Below, piece by piece: positions 1 through 8,679 of a DNA stretch of 64,000 nucleotides. Positions within the stretch are counted from its first letter, which is position 1. Each line of letters opens with the position of its first letter. A program made the position numbers and the translations under genes. Source of the DNA: Salmonella enterica subsp. enterica serovar Typhimurium str. LT2 (GTDB lineage: Bacteria; Pseudomonadota; Gammaproteobacteria; Enterobacterales; Enterobacteriaceae); contig NC_003197.2 in NCBI RefSeq assembly GCF_000006945.2, forward strand, positions 310,001-374,000. The letters are read 5' to 3'. The notes below the pieces were generated by a model. It was not told the DNA's origin and did not search any database. It worked only from the letters and a program-made list of their open reading frames with translations.

Positions 1-827
1 CGATGCTCGCGGCGGGTCAGATCGGGCAGTATCTCGCTATGTGCGGTTTTCCCCCCCAGTTCCGGCGAGAGCAGTTGCAGGATATCGGGCATTGATTCCA
101 TCGCCAGCCAGTGCATTTCACCCTCACCGGTCGTGTCCAGCGTATCCAGAATGGCATCAATACCGGGCGCGCCTGCCACCATATCCTGTAACGTGTCGGT
201 GTCGCCCTTTTTATCGTATAACGACGTCAAATCCTGGGTGACAGCGTCTTCATTTCGGGGAAACGGTTTAGCACGGAGGGGCTTTTCCTGCCCGGAGGGC
301 CGCAATGCCTGCTGATATTCCTGGTAAAGCTGGTGTAGTGTGCTATCCGCTTCATGGCCAGTGTAAGAGGATGCGGTTTCCCGGACGGGAATAATATCGA
401 ACGGGTTCTGCGGATTGAGCTGTTGTTGTTTAAACCAGTCCAGATCCAGGTACTCAGCAACGGATTCAGATGACTGAACCAACTGAGGAAACGAAACATC
501 GGGACGGGACTCATCATTGGTGCGGGCAAGGCACCAGGATGACAGACCCCATTCAATCGTATCTCCATCATTCAGCCGCATACGGTGATGAGGTTCCATC
601 ACCTGCTCATTGACGGCACAGCACAGTTCATCAGAGTGATTAACAATCCACCACGCCTCTTCGTGGCGAACAAGACTGAGCGCGATATCGTCTTTCCCAT
701 GTTGCTCAAAAAGCGGAATGTAGGGGGCGGCGGCAGTAAATACGATGTATGTCCCTGCGGGATACTGTGCGTTATCCGTTATACCCTGCGACTGTATTTT
801 CCGTAATTCCCACATGTCTTGTTTCAT
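1..827 (-). CDS. tagK: TagK, T6SS-associated protein (partial, 3' end outside window)
   Basis: Reading the minus strand from an ATG at 825-827 gives 275 open codons that run off the left edge without a stop. The start is preceded by AAGGGA five bases upstream. The protein begins MKQDMWELRK and has an FHA-like N-terminal half (LNDGDTIEWG near residue 90) and an acidic linker, as in the TagK proteins of enterobacterial T6SS clusters. FHA-type proteins in T6SS loci are thought to act in phosphothreonine recognition or assembly control; that role is inferred here. It is divergent from clpV and the two share an AT-rich promoter region. The family call rests on N-terminal composition and position (SciF in SPI-6), because the C-terminus is not visible. 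Confidence 0.75.
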   Translation of the reverse strand, partial: MKQDMWELRKIQSQGITDNAQYPAGTYIVFTAAAPYIPLFEQHGKDDIALSLVRHEEAWWIVNHSDELCCAVNEQVMEPHHRMRLNDGDTIEWGLSSWCLARTNDESRPDVSFPQLVQSSESVAEYLDLDWFKQQQLNPQNPFDIIPVRETASSYTGHEADSTLHQLYQEYQQALRPSGQEKPLRAKPFPRNEDAVTQDLTSLYDKKGDTDTLQDMVAGAPGIDAILDTLDTTGEGEMHWLAMESMPDILQLLSPELGGKTAHSEILPDLTRREH

Positions 828-1194
828 TATGTCCCTTAAATGTATTTATTTTTCTGGAGGAAACGTTTAGGGAGTTTTAATTCATAAATAATTTTAACTA
901 AATTTATAGGGAGTCATTATTGATGACACCCTTTTTATTATTTTCGTCGTGAATGCATTGTTGTATGCATAGATGTCTTTTTTGAAATATTATTTCTTTT
1001 AATTCTGCAATTGCGATTTTTATCTTGCTGTTCATTGATTATTTAATATTAACGGCTTAGTTGCTAATTAGTCCCTGATCTGTATCATTGTTTTGTTTCG
1101 ATATTTTTTCGAGGCTATCAATAAAGAATTGTTTATATATTTATATGCATTGATGCATTATTTTTATGAATTTTTATGTCACAAGGCATAACAC
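828..1194. promoter_or_regulatory. Divergent AT-rich intergenic region between tagK and clpV
   Basis: This 367 bp non-coding stretch is strongly AT-rich compared with the GC-rich flanking genes. It has several copies of the palindrome ATGCAT (near 953, 964, 1145 and 1153) and long A/T runs. It must carry the promoters of tagK (leftward) and clpV (rightward). The base composition fits an H-NS-silenced horizontally acquired island; H-NS binding is inferred. I could not pick a single convincing -35/-10 pair. Confidence 0.6.
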
Positions 1195-3834
1195 ATGGAA
1201 ACTCCTGTTTCACGCAGTGCGTTGTATGGAAAACTGGCCGGCCCACTATTCCGGTCGCTGGAATCGGCAACGGCATTTTGCAAACTACGCTCTAATCCCT
1301 GGGTTGAGCTGACTCACTGGCTGCACCAGTTAACACAGCAGCCCGATAACGATATTCTCCACGTTCTTCGGCATTACCAGATCCCTCTTTCTGATGTGGA
1401 GAAAGCGTTACTCCGGCAACTGGATATGCTGCCCGCCGGGGCCAGCGCCATTAGTGATTTTTCTCACCATATCGATCTCAGCGTTGAAAAGGCCTGGATG
1501 CTGGCGAGCGTCCGTTACGGCGATAACAAAATTCGCAGCGGCTGGTTGCTGCTGGCCTTGTTGACCACGCCAGAACTGCGTCGGGTACTGAGCAGTATCT
1601 GCGCGCCGCTGGCCACGCTTCCGGTTGATGAACTGACGGAAATACTGCCCTCGTTGATCGAAACATCGCCGGAAGCGCAGGAGCGCCCTTACGACGGCTC
1701 CGGCCTGGCATCAGCCATTCCCGGTGAAAGCAGTCAGGCGATTCCCAACGGCGGGCAGGACGGTAAATCCGCGCTGGCAAAATACTGTCAGGACATGACG
1801 GCACAGGCGCGCGACGGCAAAATCGACCCGGTGACGGGGCGTGAGCATGAAATCCGCACCATGACGGATATTCTGCTGCGCCGTCGCCAGAATAATCCAC
1901 TACTGACTGGTGAGGCGGGCGTCGGGAAAACGGCGGTCGTCGAAGGTTTTGCCCTCGCGATTGCGCAGGGGGAAGTGCCGCCCGCGCTGCGGGAAGTACG
2001 GCTACTGGCGCTGGACGTTGGCGCTCTGTTGGCCGGAGCCAGCATGAAAGGCGAGTTTGAATCGCGTCTGAAAGGGTTACTGGAAGAGGCCGGGCGCTCG
2101 CCGCAGCCGGTTATTCTGTTTGTCGATGAAGTTCACACTCTGGTGGGCGCGGGCGGCGCATCCGGCACGGGCGATGCCGCTAACCTGCTGAAACCGGCGC
2201 TGGCGCGCGGCACCCTGCGGACTATCGGCGCCACCACCTGGAGCGAATACAAGCGCCATATTGAGAAAGATCCGGCGCTGACCCGTCGTTTTCAGGTGTT
2301 GCAGATTGCCGAACCGGAAGAGATCCCCGCAATGGAAATGGTGCGTGGTCTGGTGGATACGCTGGAAAAACACCATAACGTACTGATTCTGGATGAGGCG
2401 GTACGTGCGGCGGTACAGCTTTCTCACCGCTACATTCCCGCCCGGCAGTTGCCGGATAAGGCCATCAGCCTGCTGGATACCGCCGCGGCCCGCGTGGCGC
2501 TGACGCTGCACACGCCGCCTGCCAGCGTACAGTTCCTGCGCCAGCAGCTAAAAGCGGCGGAAATGGAACGGTCGCTGTTGCAGAAGCAGGAAAAAATGGG
2601 GATTCAGTCAGATGAGCGGCGCGATGCGCTGATGGCGCGAATTTTCTCGCTCAACAATGAACTGACTGCATCCGAATCCCGCTGGCAGCGGGAGCTGGAA
2701 CTGGTACATACGTTGCAGGAACTGCGTCTCGCAGAGTCTGATGCTGATGACAAAACCACGCTGCAACAGGCCGAAACGGCGCTAAGGGAGTGGCAGGGCG
2801 ACGCGCCGGTGGTGTTCCCGGAAGTCAGCGCGGCGGTTGTCGCGGCGATTGTCGCCGACTGGACCGGTATTCCTGCTGGGCGCATGGTGAAAGATGAGGC
2901 CAGCCAGGTGCTGGAACTGCCTGCCCGACTGGCGCAACGCGTTACCGGGCAAGACGGCGCGCTGGCGCAGATTGGTGAACGTATTCAGACCGCCAGGGCG
3001 GGACTGGGCGATCCACGCAAACCGGTGGGCGTGTTTATGCTGGCCGGGCCGTCCGGTGTCGGTAAAACCGAAACCGCGCTGGCGCTGGCGGAGGCTATCT
3101 ACGGCGGCGAGCAGAACCTGGTAACCATCAATATGAGCGAGTTCCAGGAGGCTCACACCGTTTCCACGCTGAAAGGCGCGCCGCCCGGCTATGTGGGCTA
3201 TGGCGAGGGTGGTGTGCTGACGGAAGCGGTGCGTCGCCACCCCTGGAGCGTAGTGCTGCTCGACGAGATCGAAAAAGCGCACCATGACGTCCACGAACTC
3301 TTCTATCAGGTGTTTGACAAGGGTGGGATGGAGGACGGCGAGGGTACACATGTCGATTTCAAAAACACCACGCTATTACTCACCACCAACGTGGGTTCCG
3401 ACCTCATCAGCCAGATGTGTGAAGATCCGGCCTTAATGCCCGATGCTACGGGGCTTAAAGAGGCGCTAATGCCGGAATTGCGCAAGCATTTCCCGGCGGC
3501 ATTTCTGGGCCGCGTGACGGTGATCCCTTACCTGCCGCTGGACGAAACGTCGCGTGGCGTGATTGCCCGTCTGCACCTTGACCGGCTGGTGGCGCGGATG
3601 AGTGAACAGCACGGCGTGACGCTGACGTATAGCGAGGAACTGGTCGCACATATTGTGGCGTGCTGTCCAATGCATGAAACGGGCGCGCGGTTGCTGATTG
3701 GCTACATCGAACAGCACATTCTGCCACGACTGTCGCGCTACTGGTTGCAGGCCATGACGGAAAAAGCCGCGATCAGGCAGATTGATATCGGCGTTAATGG
3801 TGATGAGCAGATTGTTTTTGAGATCGTTTGCTGA
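1195..3834 (+). CDS. clpV: ClpV (TssH), T6SS sheath-disassembly AAA+ ATPase
   Basis: This 879-residue protein is the cytoplasmic Hsp100/ClpB-like hexameric ATPase that extracts and recycles contracted TssB/TssC sheath. It has a divergent N-domain (residues 1-170). The first AAA+ module has Walker A GEAGVGKT at about 239-246 and Walker B LFVDEVHT near 308-315. A middle coiled-coil runs from about 430 to 540. The second AAA+ module has GPSGVGKT at about 618-625 and VVLLDEIEKAH near 686-696. Length and domain order match ClpV1-type proteins. It opens the rightward T6SS operon; tssB follows 99 bp downstream. The upstream SD is weak (AAGG) but no better in-frame start is visible. Confidence 0.96.
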   Translation: METPVSRSALYGKLAGPLFRSLESATAFCKLRSNPWVELTHWLHQLTQQPDNDILHVLRHYQIPLSDVEKALLRQLDMLPAGASAISDFSHHIDLSVEKAWMLASVRYGDNKIRSGWLLLALLTTPELRRVLSSICAPLATLPVDELTEILPSLIETSPEAQERPYDGSGLASAIPGESSQAIPNGGQDGKSALAKYCQDMTAQARDGKIDPVTGREHEIRTMTDILLRRRQNNPLLTGEAGVGKTAVVEGFALAIAQGEVPPALREVRLLALDVGALLAGASMKGEFESRLKGLLEEAGRSPQPVILFVDEVHTLVGAGGASGTGDAANLLKPALARGTLRTIGATTWSEYKRHIEKDPALTRRFQVLQIAEPEEIPAMEMVRGLVDTLEKHHNVLILDEAVRAAVQLSHRYIPARQLPDKAISLLDTAAARVALTLHTPPASVQFLRQQLKAAEMERSLLQKQEKMGIQSDERRDALMARIFSLNNELTASESRWQRELELVHTLQELRLAESDADDKTTLQQAETALREWQGDAPVVFPEVSAAVVAAIVADWTGIPAGRMVKDEASQVLELPARLAQRVTGQDGALAQIGERIQTARAGLGDPRKPVGVFMLAGPSGVGKTETALALAEAIYGGEQNLVTINMSEFQEAHTVSTLKGAPPGYVGYGEGGVLTEAVRRHPWSVVLLDEIEKAHHDVHELFYQVFDKGGMEDGEGTHVDFKNTTLLLTTNVGSDLISQMCEDPALMPDATGLKEALMPELRKHFPAAFLGRVTVIPYLPLDETSRGVIARLHLDRLVARMSEQHGVTLTYSEELVAHIVACCPMHETGARLLIGYIEQHILPRLSRYWLQAMTEKAAIRQIDIGVNGDEQIVFEIVC

Positions 3835-3933
3835 AACCGGCCGTTCGAAGTGTCCGTAGTGCGATTTTAAAAACTGTACCGGTATACCGCTCCCCTTGCG
3901 GCAACCAGTTGACTAAAAAGGAAATGAAGGATT

Positions 3934-4476
3934 ATGGCTATCAACAATAGCGCGCAGAAATTCATCGCGCGCAACCGCGCGCCGCGCGTGCAGATTGAAT
4001 ATGACGTAGAGATTTACGGTTCCGAGAAAAAAATCGAGCTGCCGTTCGTGATGGCGGTGCTGGCCGATCTGGCCGGGAAACCGCGTGAAGAACTGCCGCC
4101 GGTGACGGATCGCAAATTCCTCGATATTGATATTGATAACTTCAATGAGCGCATGAAAGCCATTGCGCCGCGCGTGGCGTTCGCTGTGCCGAATACGCTG
4201 ACGGGTGAAGGTCAGTTGATGGTCGATATCACGCTGGAAAATATGGACGACTTTTCGCCGGCACAGATTGCCCGCAAGGTGGACGCCCTGAACCAGTTAC
4301 TGGAAGCCCGCACTCAACTGGCGAACCTCCAGACCTACATGGATGGCAAGGCGGGGGCGGAAAATCTGGTCAATAAACTGTTGCAGGACCCGACTCTGCT
4401 GAAAACGCTGGCGAATGCGCCGAAATCGGCCGCTACCCAGCAAGATGTGTCAGCGGATAATGAATCAGCGGAATAA
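3934..4476 (+). CDS. tssB: TssB, T6SS contractile sheath small subunit
   Basis: This 180-residue protein has the hallmark TssB/VipA opening, RVQIEYDVE near residues 19-27, followed by the LPFVMAVLADLAG stretch. TssB pairs with TssC to form the cytoplasmic helical sheath whose contraction drives the Hcp tube out of the cell. It starts with ATG after GGAAATGAAGG. The stop codon lies 23 bp before tssC, so the two are translated from one message, as in essentially all T6SS loci. The C-terminal 15 residues are low-complexity and acidic. Confidence 0.97.
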   Translation: MAINNSAQKFIARNRAPRVQIEYDVEIYGSEKKIELPFVMAVLADLAGKPREELPPVTDRKFLDIDIDNFNERMKAIAPRVAFAVPNTLTGEGQLMVDITLENMDDFSPAQIARKVDALNQLLEARTQLANLQTYMDGKAGAENLVNKLLQDPTLLKTLANAPKSAATQQDVSADNESAE

Positions 4477-4499
4477 CGTCGAATTTTTAAGGAATTTTC

Positions 4500-6008
4500 A
4501 TGGCAAACAGTAATATGCAGGCAACCGACGCGGTTGCTCAGGATACCGCCTCCGCATCCGGTGAATTTGATGCGTTGCTGAATCAGGCCTTCCGACCCAA
4601 GACTACCCAGGCGGCAAAAGCCGTGGAAGCCGCGGTGCAGACGCTGGCGCAACAGGCGCTGGCGAACACGATCACCGTCAGCGATGACGCCTATAAAAGC
4701 ATCAGCGCTATTATTGCGCAGATCGACTTTAAACTGACCGAACAGATCAAACTGATCCTGCAACATCCCGACTGGCAGAAGCTGGAATCCTCGTGGCGCG
4801 GTATGGAGCATCTGGTTTACAACACCGAGACCGACGAAAAGCTGAAAATTCGCTTCATGAATCTGTCAAAAGATGAATTGCGGCGCAACATGAAGCGTTA
4901 CAAGGGCATCGCCTGGGATCAAAGCCCGATGTTCAAGAAACTGTATGAAGCCGAATACGGCCAGTTAGGTGGCGAACCTTATGGCTGTATCATTGCGGAT
5001 TACTACTTCGACCATACACCGCCCGATGTGGATCTGCTTGGCTCTATCGCCAAAGTCGCCGCGTCGGCCCATGCGCCGTTTATTGCCGGGGCTTCCCCCT
5101 CGGTACTGCAAATGGACTCCTGGCAGGAACTGGCGAATCCCCGCGACCTGACCAAAATCGTCACCCAGAACCTGGAATATGCGCCGTGGAACTCGCTGCG
5201 GGCTAGCGAAGACTCCCGTTATATTGGCCTGACGATGCCGCGTTTTCTTGCCCGCCTGCCGTATGGCGCAAAAACCAACCCGGTGGACGAGTTTGATTTT
5301 GAAGAAGATGCGGATGGTTCTGACCATACCAAATACGTCTGGAGCAACGCGGCCTACGCGATGGGCGTAAACATCAACCGTTCCTTCAAACACTACGGCT
5401 GGTGTACGTTGATTCGCGGTGTGGAATCAGGCGGTGCGGTGGAAAATCTTCCCTGCCATACCTTCCCGACTGACGATGGCGGCGTGGACATGAAATGCCC
5501 GACCGAAATCGCCATCTCTGACCGCCGCGAGGCTGAACTGGCGAAAAACGGTTTTATCCCGTTGATCCACCGTAAAAACTCAGACTATGCCGCCTTTATC
5601 GGCGCACAGTCGCTGCAAAAACCACAGGAATACTACGATCCGGACGCGACGGCCAACGCTAACCTGTCTGCCCGTCTACCGTACCTGTTCGCCTGCTCGC
5701 GCTTCGCTCACTTCCTCAAATGTATCGTCCGCGACAAAATCGGTTCCTTTAAAGAGCGTGAGGATATGCAGCGCTGGCTAAATGAATGGATTATGAATTA
5801 TGTCGACGCCGATCCGGTGAACTCCTCGCAAGAAACTAAAGCCCGTCGTCCGCTGGCTGCCGCTGAAGTAGTGGTGGAAGAGGTCGAAGGCAATCCAGGT
5901 TATTACGACGCGAAATTCTTCCTGCGTCCGCATTTCCAGCTTGAAGGGCTGACGGGATCGCTGCGCCTGGTGACAAAACTGCCGTCAGTGAAGCAGGGCA
6001 ATGCCTGA
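4500..6008 (+). CDS. tssC: TssC, T6SS contractile sheath large subunit
   Basis: This 502-residue protein is of the TssC/VipB (EvpB) family. Recognisable stretches are WRGMEHLVYNTET near residues 99-111, GEPYGCIIADYYF, the VWSNAAYAMGVNINRSF core and a C-terminal FFLRPHFQLEGL. It forms the bulk of the sheath with TssB and is the substrate for ClpV through the N-terminal region of TssC. Length is normal for the family. It is transcribed with tssB. About 190 bp follow before the next clear gene, and a very short ORF lies there. Confidence 0.97.
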   Translation: MANSNMQATDAVAQDTASASGEFDALLNQAFRPKTTQAAKAVEAAVQTLAQQALANTITVSDDAYKSISAIIAQIDFKLTEQIKLILQHPDWQKLESSWRGMEHLVYNTETDEKLKIRFMNLSKDELRRNMKRYKGIAWDQSPMFKKLYEAEYGQLGGEPYGCIIADYYFDHTPPDVDLLGSIAKVAASAHAPFIAGASPSVLQMDSWQELANPRDLTKIVTQNLEYAPWNSLRASEDSRYIGLTMPRFLARLPYGAKTNPVDEFDFEEDADGSDHTKYVWSNAAYAMGVNINRSFKHYGWCTLIRGVESGGAVENLPCHTFPTDDGGVDMKCPTEIAISDRREAELAKNGFIPLIHRKNSDYAAFIGAQSLQKPQEYYDPDATANANLSARLPYLFACSRFAHFLKCIVRDKIGSFKEREDMQRWLNEWIMNYVDADPVNSSQETKARRPLAAAEVVVEEVEGNPGYYDAKFFLRPHFQLEGLTGSLRLVTKLPSVKQGNA

Positions 6009-6070
6009 TATATATTTTGTGAATGTTTAAGCGAGTGAAGTCAGAGAAGATAGAGAATATAAAGAGGGAT

Positions 6071-6181
6071 ATGAAGAAAAGAATTTCGTCTCGCCCACGG
6101 TCTCGTAAAGGTGGGGTACGTAATGATGACACATATCCGAATGCCAGTAACAATGCCGAAGCTTTTTATATCATTGAGTAG
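6071..6181 (+). CDS. Possible 36-residue small ORF downstream of tssC
   Basis: An ATG at 6071, preceded by AGAGGG, opens a 36-codon frame ending in TAG at 6179-6181. The product starts MKKRISSRPRSRK and has a very basic N-terminus and an acidic tail. It ends 12 bp before the next gene start, which is operon-like. The Shine-Dalgarno spacing is short (about 3 bases). I recognise no family, and it may be non-coding. Confidence 0.25.
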   Translation: MKKRISSRPRSRKGGVRNDDTYPNASNNAEAFYIIE

Positions 6182-6193
6182 GAAATACATATT

Positions 6194-6640
6194 ATGACCA
6201 TAAGCCCAACTTTTCATCTGTTACCTGGTATTGTTCTGCTCTTTTCACAATATGCTGTAGCCTGGGAAGTCAGTTGCCCGGCTGTTATTGATACTCAGTC
6301 TTCTGCTGTGAGCCTGAAGTCTGATGTCCCAGCGGCGTGGCAGCTTTCTCCCCGATATATGTCGCGTTTATGGTTAAGTAGTATTGGGGTAACGCAGGGT
6401 AAACCTGAAAACCTGATGGATCTCAAACCAGAGACTAAAAAAGTAAACGGTGAAAATTGGTCTGTATGGGAAACAGAACGTGGTAGCGATAAAGAAACCG
6501 ATCGCTATTGGGTTTCGTGTATTTATGGTCATGAACAGATATGGTTGACGCAACCAATACCTGCTTCTTCTACTCGCTGTAAGACTCGTAATTTTGAGGG
6601 ATCGCCAGAAGACCAGTCTGTATCTTTTATCTGTAATTAG
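6194..6640 (+). CDS. Small exported protein of unknown function (SciJ position)
   Basis: This 148-residue protein has a probable Sec signal peptide (hydrophobic core near residues 9-22, likely cleavage after a VAWE-type site). Its mature part has conserved-looking cysteines (SCPAV near the N-terminus, SCIYG, TRCKT and a final ICN). It may belong to the STY0301-type family of small periplasmic proteins; I hold this loosely. It lies in the T6SS operon between tssC and hcp. The 250 bp after it is AT-rich and probably carries a separate hcp promoter. Its role is unknown. Its position would suit an accessory periplasmic factor or an immunity-like protein. Confidence 0.7.
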   Translation: MTISPTFHLLPGIVLLFSQYAVAWEVSCPAVIDTQSSAVSLKSDVPAAWQLSPRYMSRLWLSSIGVTQGKPENLMDLKPETKKVNGENWSVWETERGSDKETDRYWVSCIYGHEQIWLTQPIPASSTRCKTRNFEGSPEDQSVSFICN

Positions 6641-6893
6641 CGATTTGAGACGTGAAAATTTCAGTACAGGTTATGGTTTTTATTATCGGAAGTTATGAAG
6701 CATTATTTATATGCATTAAATAATGCAAATTCATAAAATAACTAAATACATTATCGGTACCGGAAAAATATACAGTCCTCTGTTCTCCTGAAGTTATTGG
6801 AGAAGGATTCTGTACGGCAATGATTTATCTATAAACAAAAAGATATAGATAAAATCAGGTTTATTTTAAGTAAAACTTAATAAGGATATAAAA

Positions 6894-7379
6894 ATGGCTT
6901 ATGACATTTTTTTGAAAATTGACGGCATTGATGGCGAGTCAATGGATGACAAACACAAAAATGAAATTGAAGTACTGAGCTGGCGCTGGAATATTCATCA
7001 GGAATCCACCATGCACGCCGGTAGCGGCCTCGGCTCCGGTAAGGTCTCCGTCACCAACCTGGATTTTGATCACTATATCGACCGCGCCAGCCCGAACCTG
7101 TTCAAATACTGCGCCTCCGGCAAGCACATTCCGCAGGCCATTCTGGTTATGCGTAAGGCTGGCGGCAATCCGCTGGAGTACCTCAAGTATACCTTCACCG
7201 ACCTGATTGTCGCCGTGGTTTCCCCGAGCGGCAGCCACGATGGTGAAATCGCCTCCCGTGAAACGGTGGAGCTCTCCTTCAGCACCGTGAAGCAGGAATA
7301 CGTGGTGCAGAACCAGCAGGGCGGCAGCGGCGGCACCATCACCGCAGGCTACGACTTCAAGGCCAACAAAGAAATTTAA
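6894..7379 (+). CDS. hcp: Hcp1, T6SS tube protein
   Basis: This 161-residue Hcp begins AYDIFLKIDGIDGES, the standard start of enterobacterial Hcp. Hcp hexamers stack into the inner tube and also chaperone small effectors in their lumen. A second copy (8680-9165) is almost identical, differing at only a handful of residues. The RBS is AAGGATATAAAAATG. A stem-loop followed by a T-rich tract sits just after the stop. The duplicated hcp genes bracket tae4-tai4. Confidence 0.97.
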   Translation: MAYDIFLKIDGIDGESMDDKHKNEIEVLSWRWNIHQESTMHAGSGLGSGKVSVTNLDFDHYIDRASPNLFKYCASGKHIPQAILVMRKAGGNPLEYLKYTFTDLIVAVVSPSGSHDGEIASRETVELSFSTVKQEYVVQNQQGGSGGTITAGYDFKANKEI

Positions 7380-7390
7380 CGGCTGTTTTT

Positions 7391-7440
7391 CCGGCCAGAT
7401 GTTATGTCTGGCTGGTTTTATTGTTTTGATTTTAAAGGAA
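7391..7440 (+). terminator. Hairpin with T-tract after hcp1
   Basis: CCGGCCAGA and TCTGGCTGG form an imperfect stem with a short loop at 7391-7415, followed by TTTTATTGTTTTG. It is a probable Rho-independent or partial terminator that would make hcp mRNA more abundant than downstream mRNA. A near-copy with a perfect 10 bp stem follows hcp2. Confidence 0.6.
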
Positions 7441-7446
7441 TTTACA

Positions 7447-7648
7447 GTGAATAAATGGCGTAACCCCACTGGGTGGTTATGTGCGGTAGCTATGCCTTTT
7501 GCACTGCTCCTGCTTTCCGGATGCGGCAGTAGCGATTCGCTACTTGACCCCTAATCGCAGCGGCCTGGCCTGAGCGTGAAAGCGTTTTACAAGGTGAATT
7601 CTGACAATCAGAAGAAAGCGGCGTCCATGAAGATACGTGTTGAGAATT
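7447..7648 (+). pseudogene. tssJ: Truncated duplicate of tssJ 5' end
   Basis: From GTG at 7447 this stretch is closely similar to the start of the real tssJ (9232 onward), including the RBS AAAGGAATTTACA. It reads through the signal peptide and lipobox (LLLSGC) and then hits TAA at 7552-7554 (codon 36), where the intact gene has GAA. Similarity continues for about 95 bases past that stop, to around 7645, and then ends abruptly before tae4. It is the downstream edge of a duplication that copied hcp plus the first 200 bp of tssJ. If translated, it would give a lipoprotein signal plus a mature tail of about 10 residues. Confidence 0.85.
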
Positions 7649-7683
7649 AATGACCTACACAGAATTTTTAGAGGTTAAGCAAA

Positions 7684-8169
7684 ATGAACAGACCTTCATT
7701 CAATGAAGCGTGGTTAGCTTTTAGGAAGGTGAATCATTCCGTCGCTGATGTGGGTAGCATTATTGGTGGAAACGTTGGGAAAAATATAACTGGTGGTTAT
7801 TTTCAAAATGCCTGCCCTATTCGAATGAGCTATGTTTTGAATGCGACAGGGTTCCCAATAGCCCGTAACTCTCCGTATGCAAAGGTTAGTGGTGCCGATA
7901 ATAAATTCTATATTTATCGCGTGAATGATATGATTGATTATCTTACTCATACTATGGGCAAGCCTGATCTTATTGTTAATAATCCGAAACAGAGTGACTT
8001 TATCGGGAAGAAAGGAATTATCGTAGTAAAAGGGCATGGCTGGAGCAATGCCAGAGGACACGTTACATTATGGAATGGCAGTATCTGTTCAGATCAGTGC
8101 CACTTATTAAATGACCCAGATAATGGACCATTTGTTCCTGAAGTTGGGACACTGTGGATACTGCCGTGA
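7684..8169 (+). CDS. tae4: Tae4, T6SS peptidoglycan amidase effector
   Basis: This 161-residue protein matches the Tae4 family of NlpC/P60-like amidases delivered by the T6SS. These cleave the D-Glu-mDAP bond in peptidoglycan stems of rival cells. The catalytic set is visible: Cys44 in QNACPIRMS, His126 in ARGHVTLW and Asp137 in CSDQC, where Cys135 and Cys139 can form the known disulfide. There is no signal peptide, as expected for direct T6SS export, probably inside Hcp. It is preceded by AGAGG nine bases upstream and overlaps the immunity gene that follows. The local base composition is more AT-rich than the flanking hcp genes, which is consistent with module insertion. Confidence 0.95.
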   Translation: MNRPSFNEAWLAFRKVNHSVADVGSIIGGNVGKNITGGYFQNACPIRMSYVLNATGFPIARNSPYAKVSGADNKFYIYRVNDMIDYLTHTMGKPDLIVNNPKQSDFIGKKGIIVVKGHGWSNARGHVTLWNGSICSDQCHLLNDPDNGPFVPEVGTLWILP

Positions 8170-8537
8170 AATGGTTAATATTAGTTACTTTCAGCATAAG
8201 TGGAATGCTGGTATGGCAGCCATCCTTTGCACAAGAAGCATTGACCACACAATATTCACAGTCGGAACTCTTAAAAAATTGGGCGCTGAGTCATTGTCTG
8301 GCATTAGTATACAAAGATGATGTCGTTAAAAACGATGCCAGAGCTACGGCCAGTGCTTACCTTGAATATGGTAAACAATCTGTGGAGATTTACCATGAAA
8401 TTGATGAGATTGCGAAAAAATATTCAGGGTTGAAATATAACGGTTCGATATCATCAGATTTTAATACCATGAAGTGCATAGATTTTATCCATGACAGGGA
8501 ATTAAATGAATTAATTAAAAGGCGTGTCGAGAAGTAA
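8166..8537 (+). CDS. tai4: Tai4, periplasmic immunity protein against Tae4
   Basis: I prefer the GTG start at 8166, which overlaps the tae4 stop codon (GTGA). It puts MKWLILVTFSISGML directly at the N-terminus as a Sec signal peptide ending near FAQE, and gives 123 residues. An in-frame ATG at 8154 would add four residues. The mature protein is small and helical with two cysteines (SHCLALVY and TMKCIDF), as in Tai4, which binds Tae4 and blocks its active site in the periplasm. Translational coupling to the effector is evident. Confidence 0.93.
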   Translation: MKWLILVTFSISGMLVWQPSFAQEALTTQYSQSELLKNWALSHCLALVYKDDVVKNDARATASAYLEYGKQSVEIYHEIDEIAKKYSGLKYNGSISSDFNTMKCIDFIHDRELNELIKRRVEK

Positions 8538-8679
8538 AATTCAAAGATATTAAAAGCATACGTTCTCTTGCTCTGATGAATTTATGGGTAAGAAAGAGCT
8601 GTACAGGAATAGTTAATCTGTTCACCTAATAAAGCAGATAAATCAGGGCTTAATTTAGGTAGTTAAAAGGATAGTAGAT

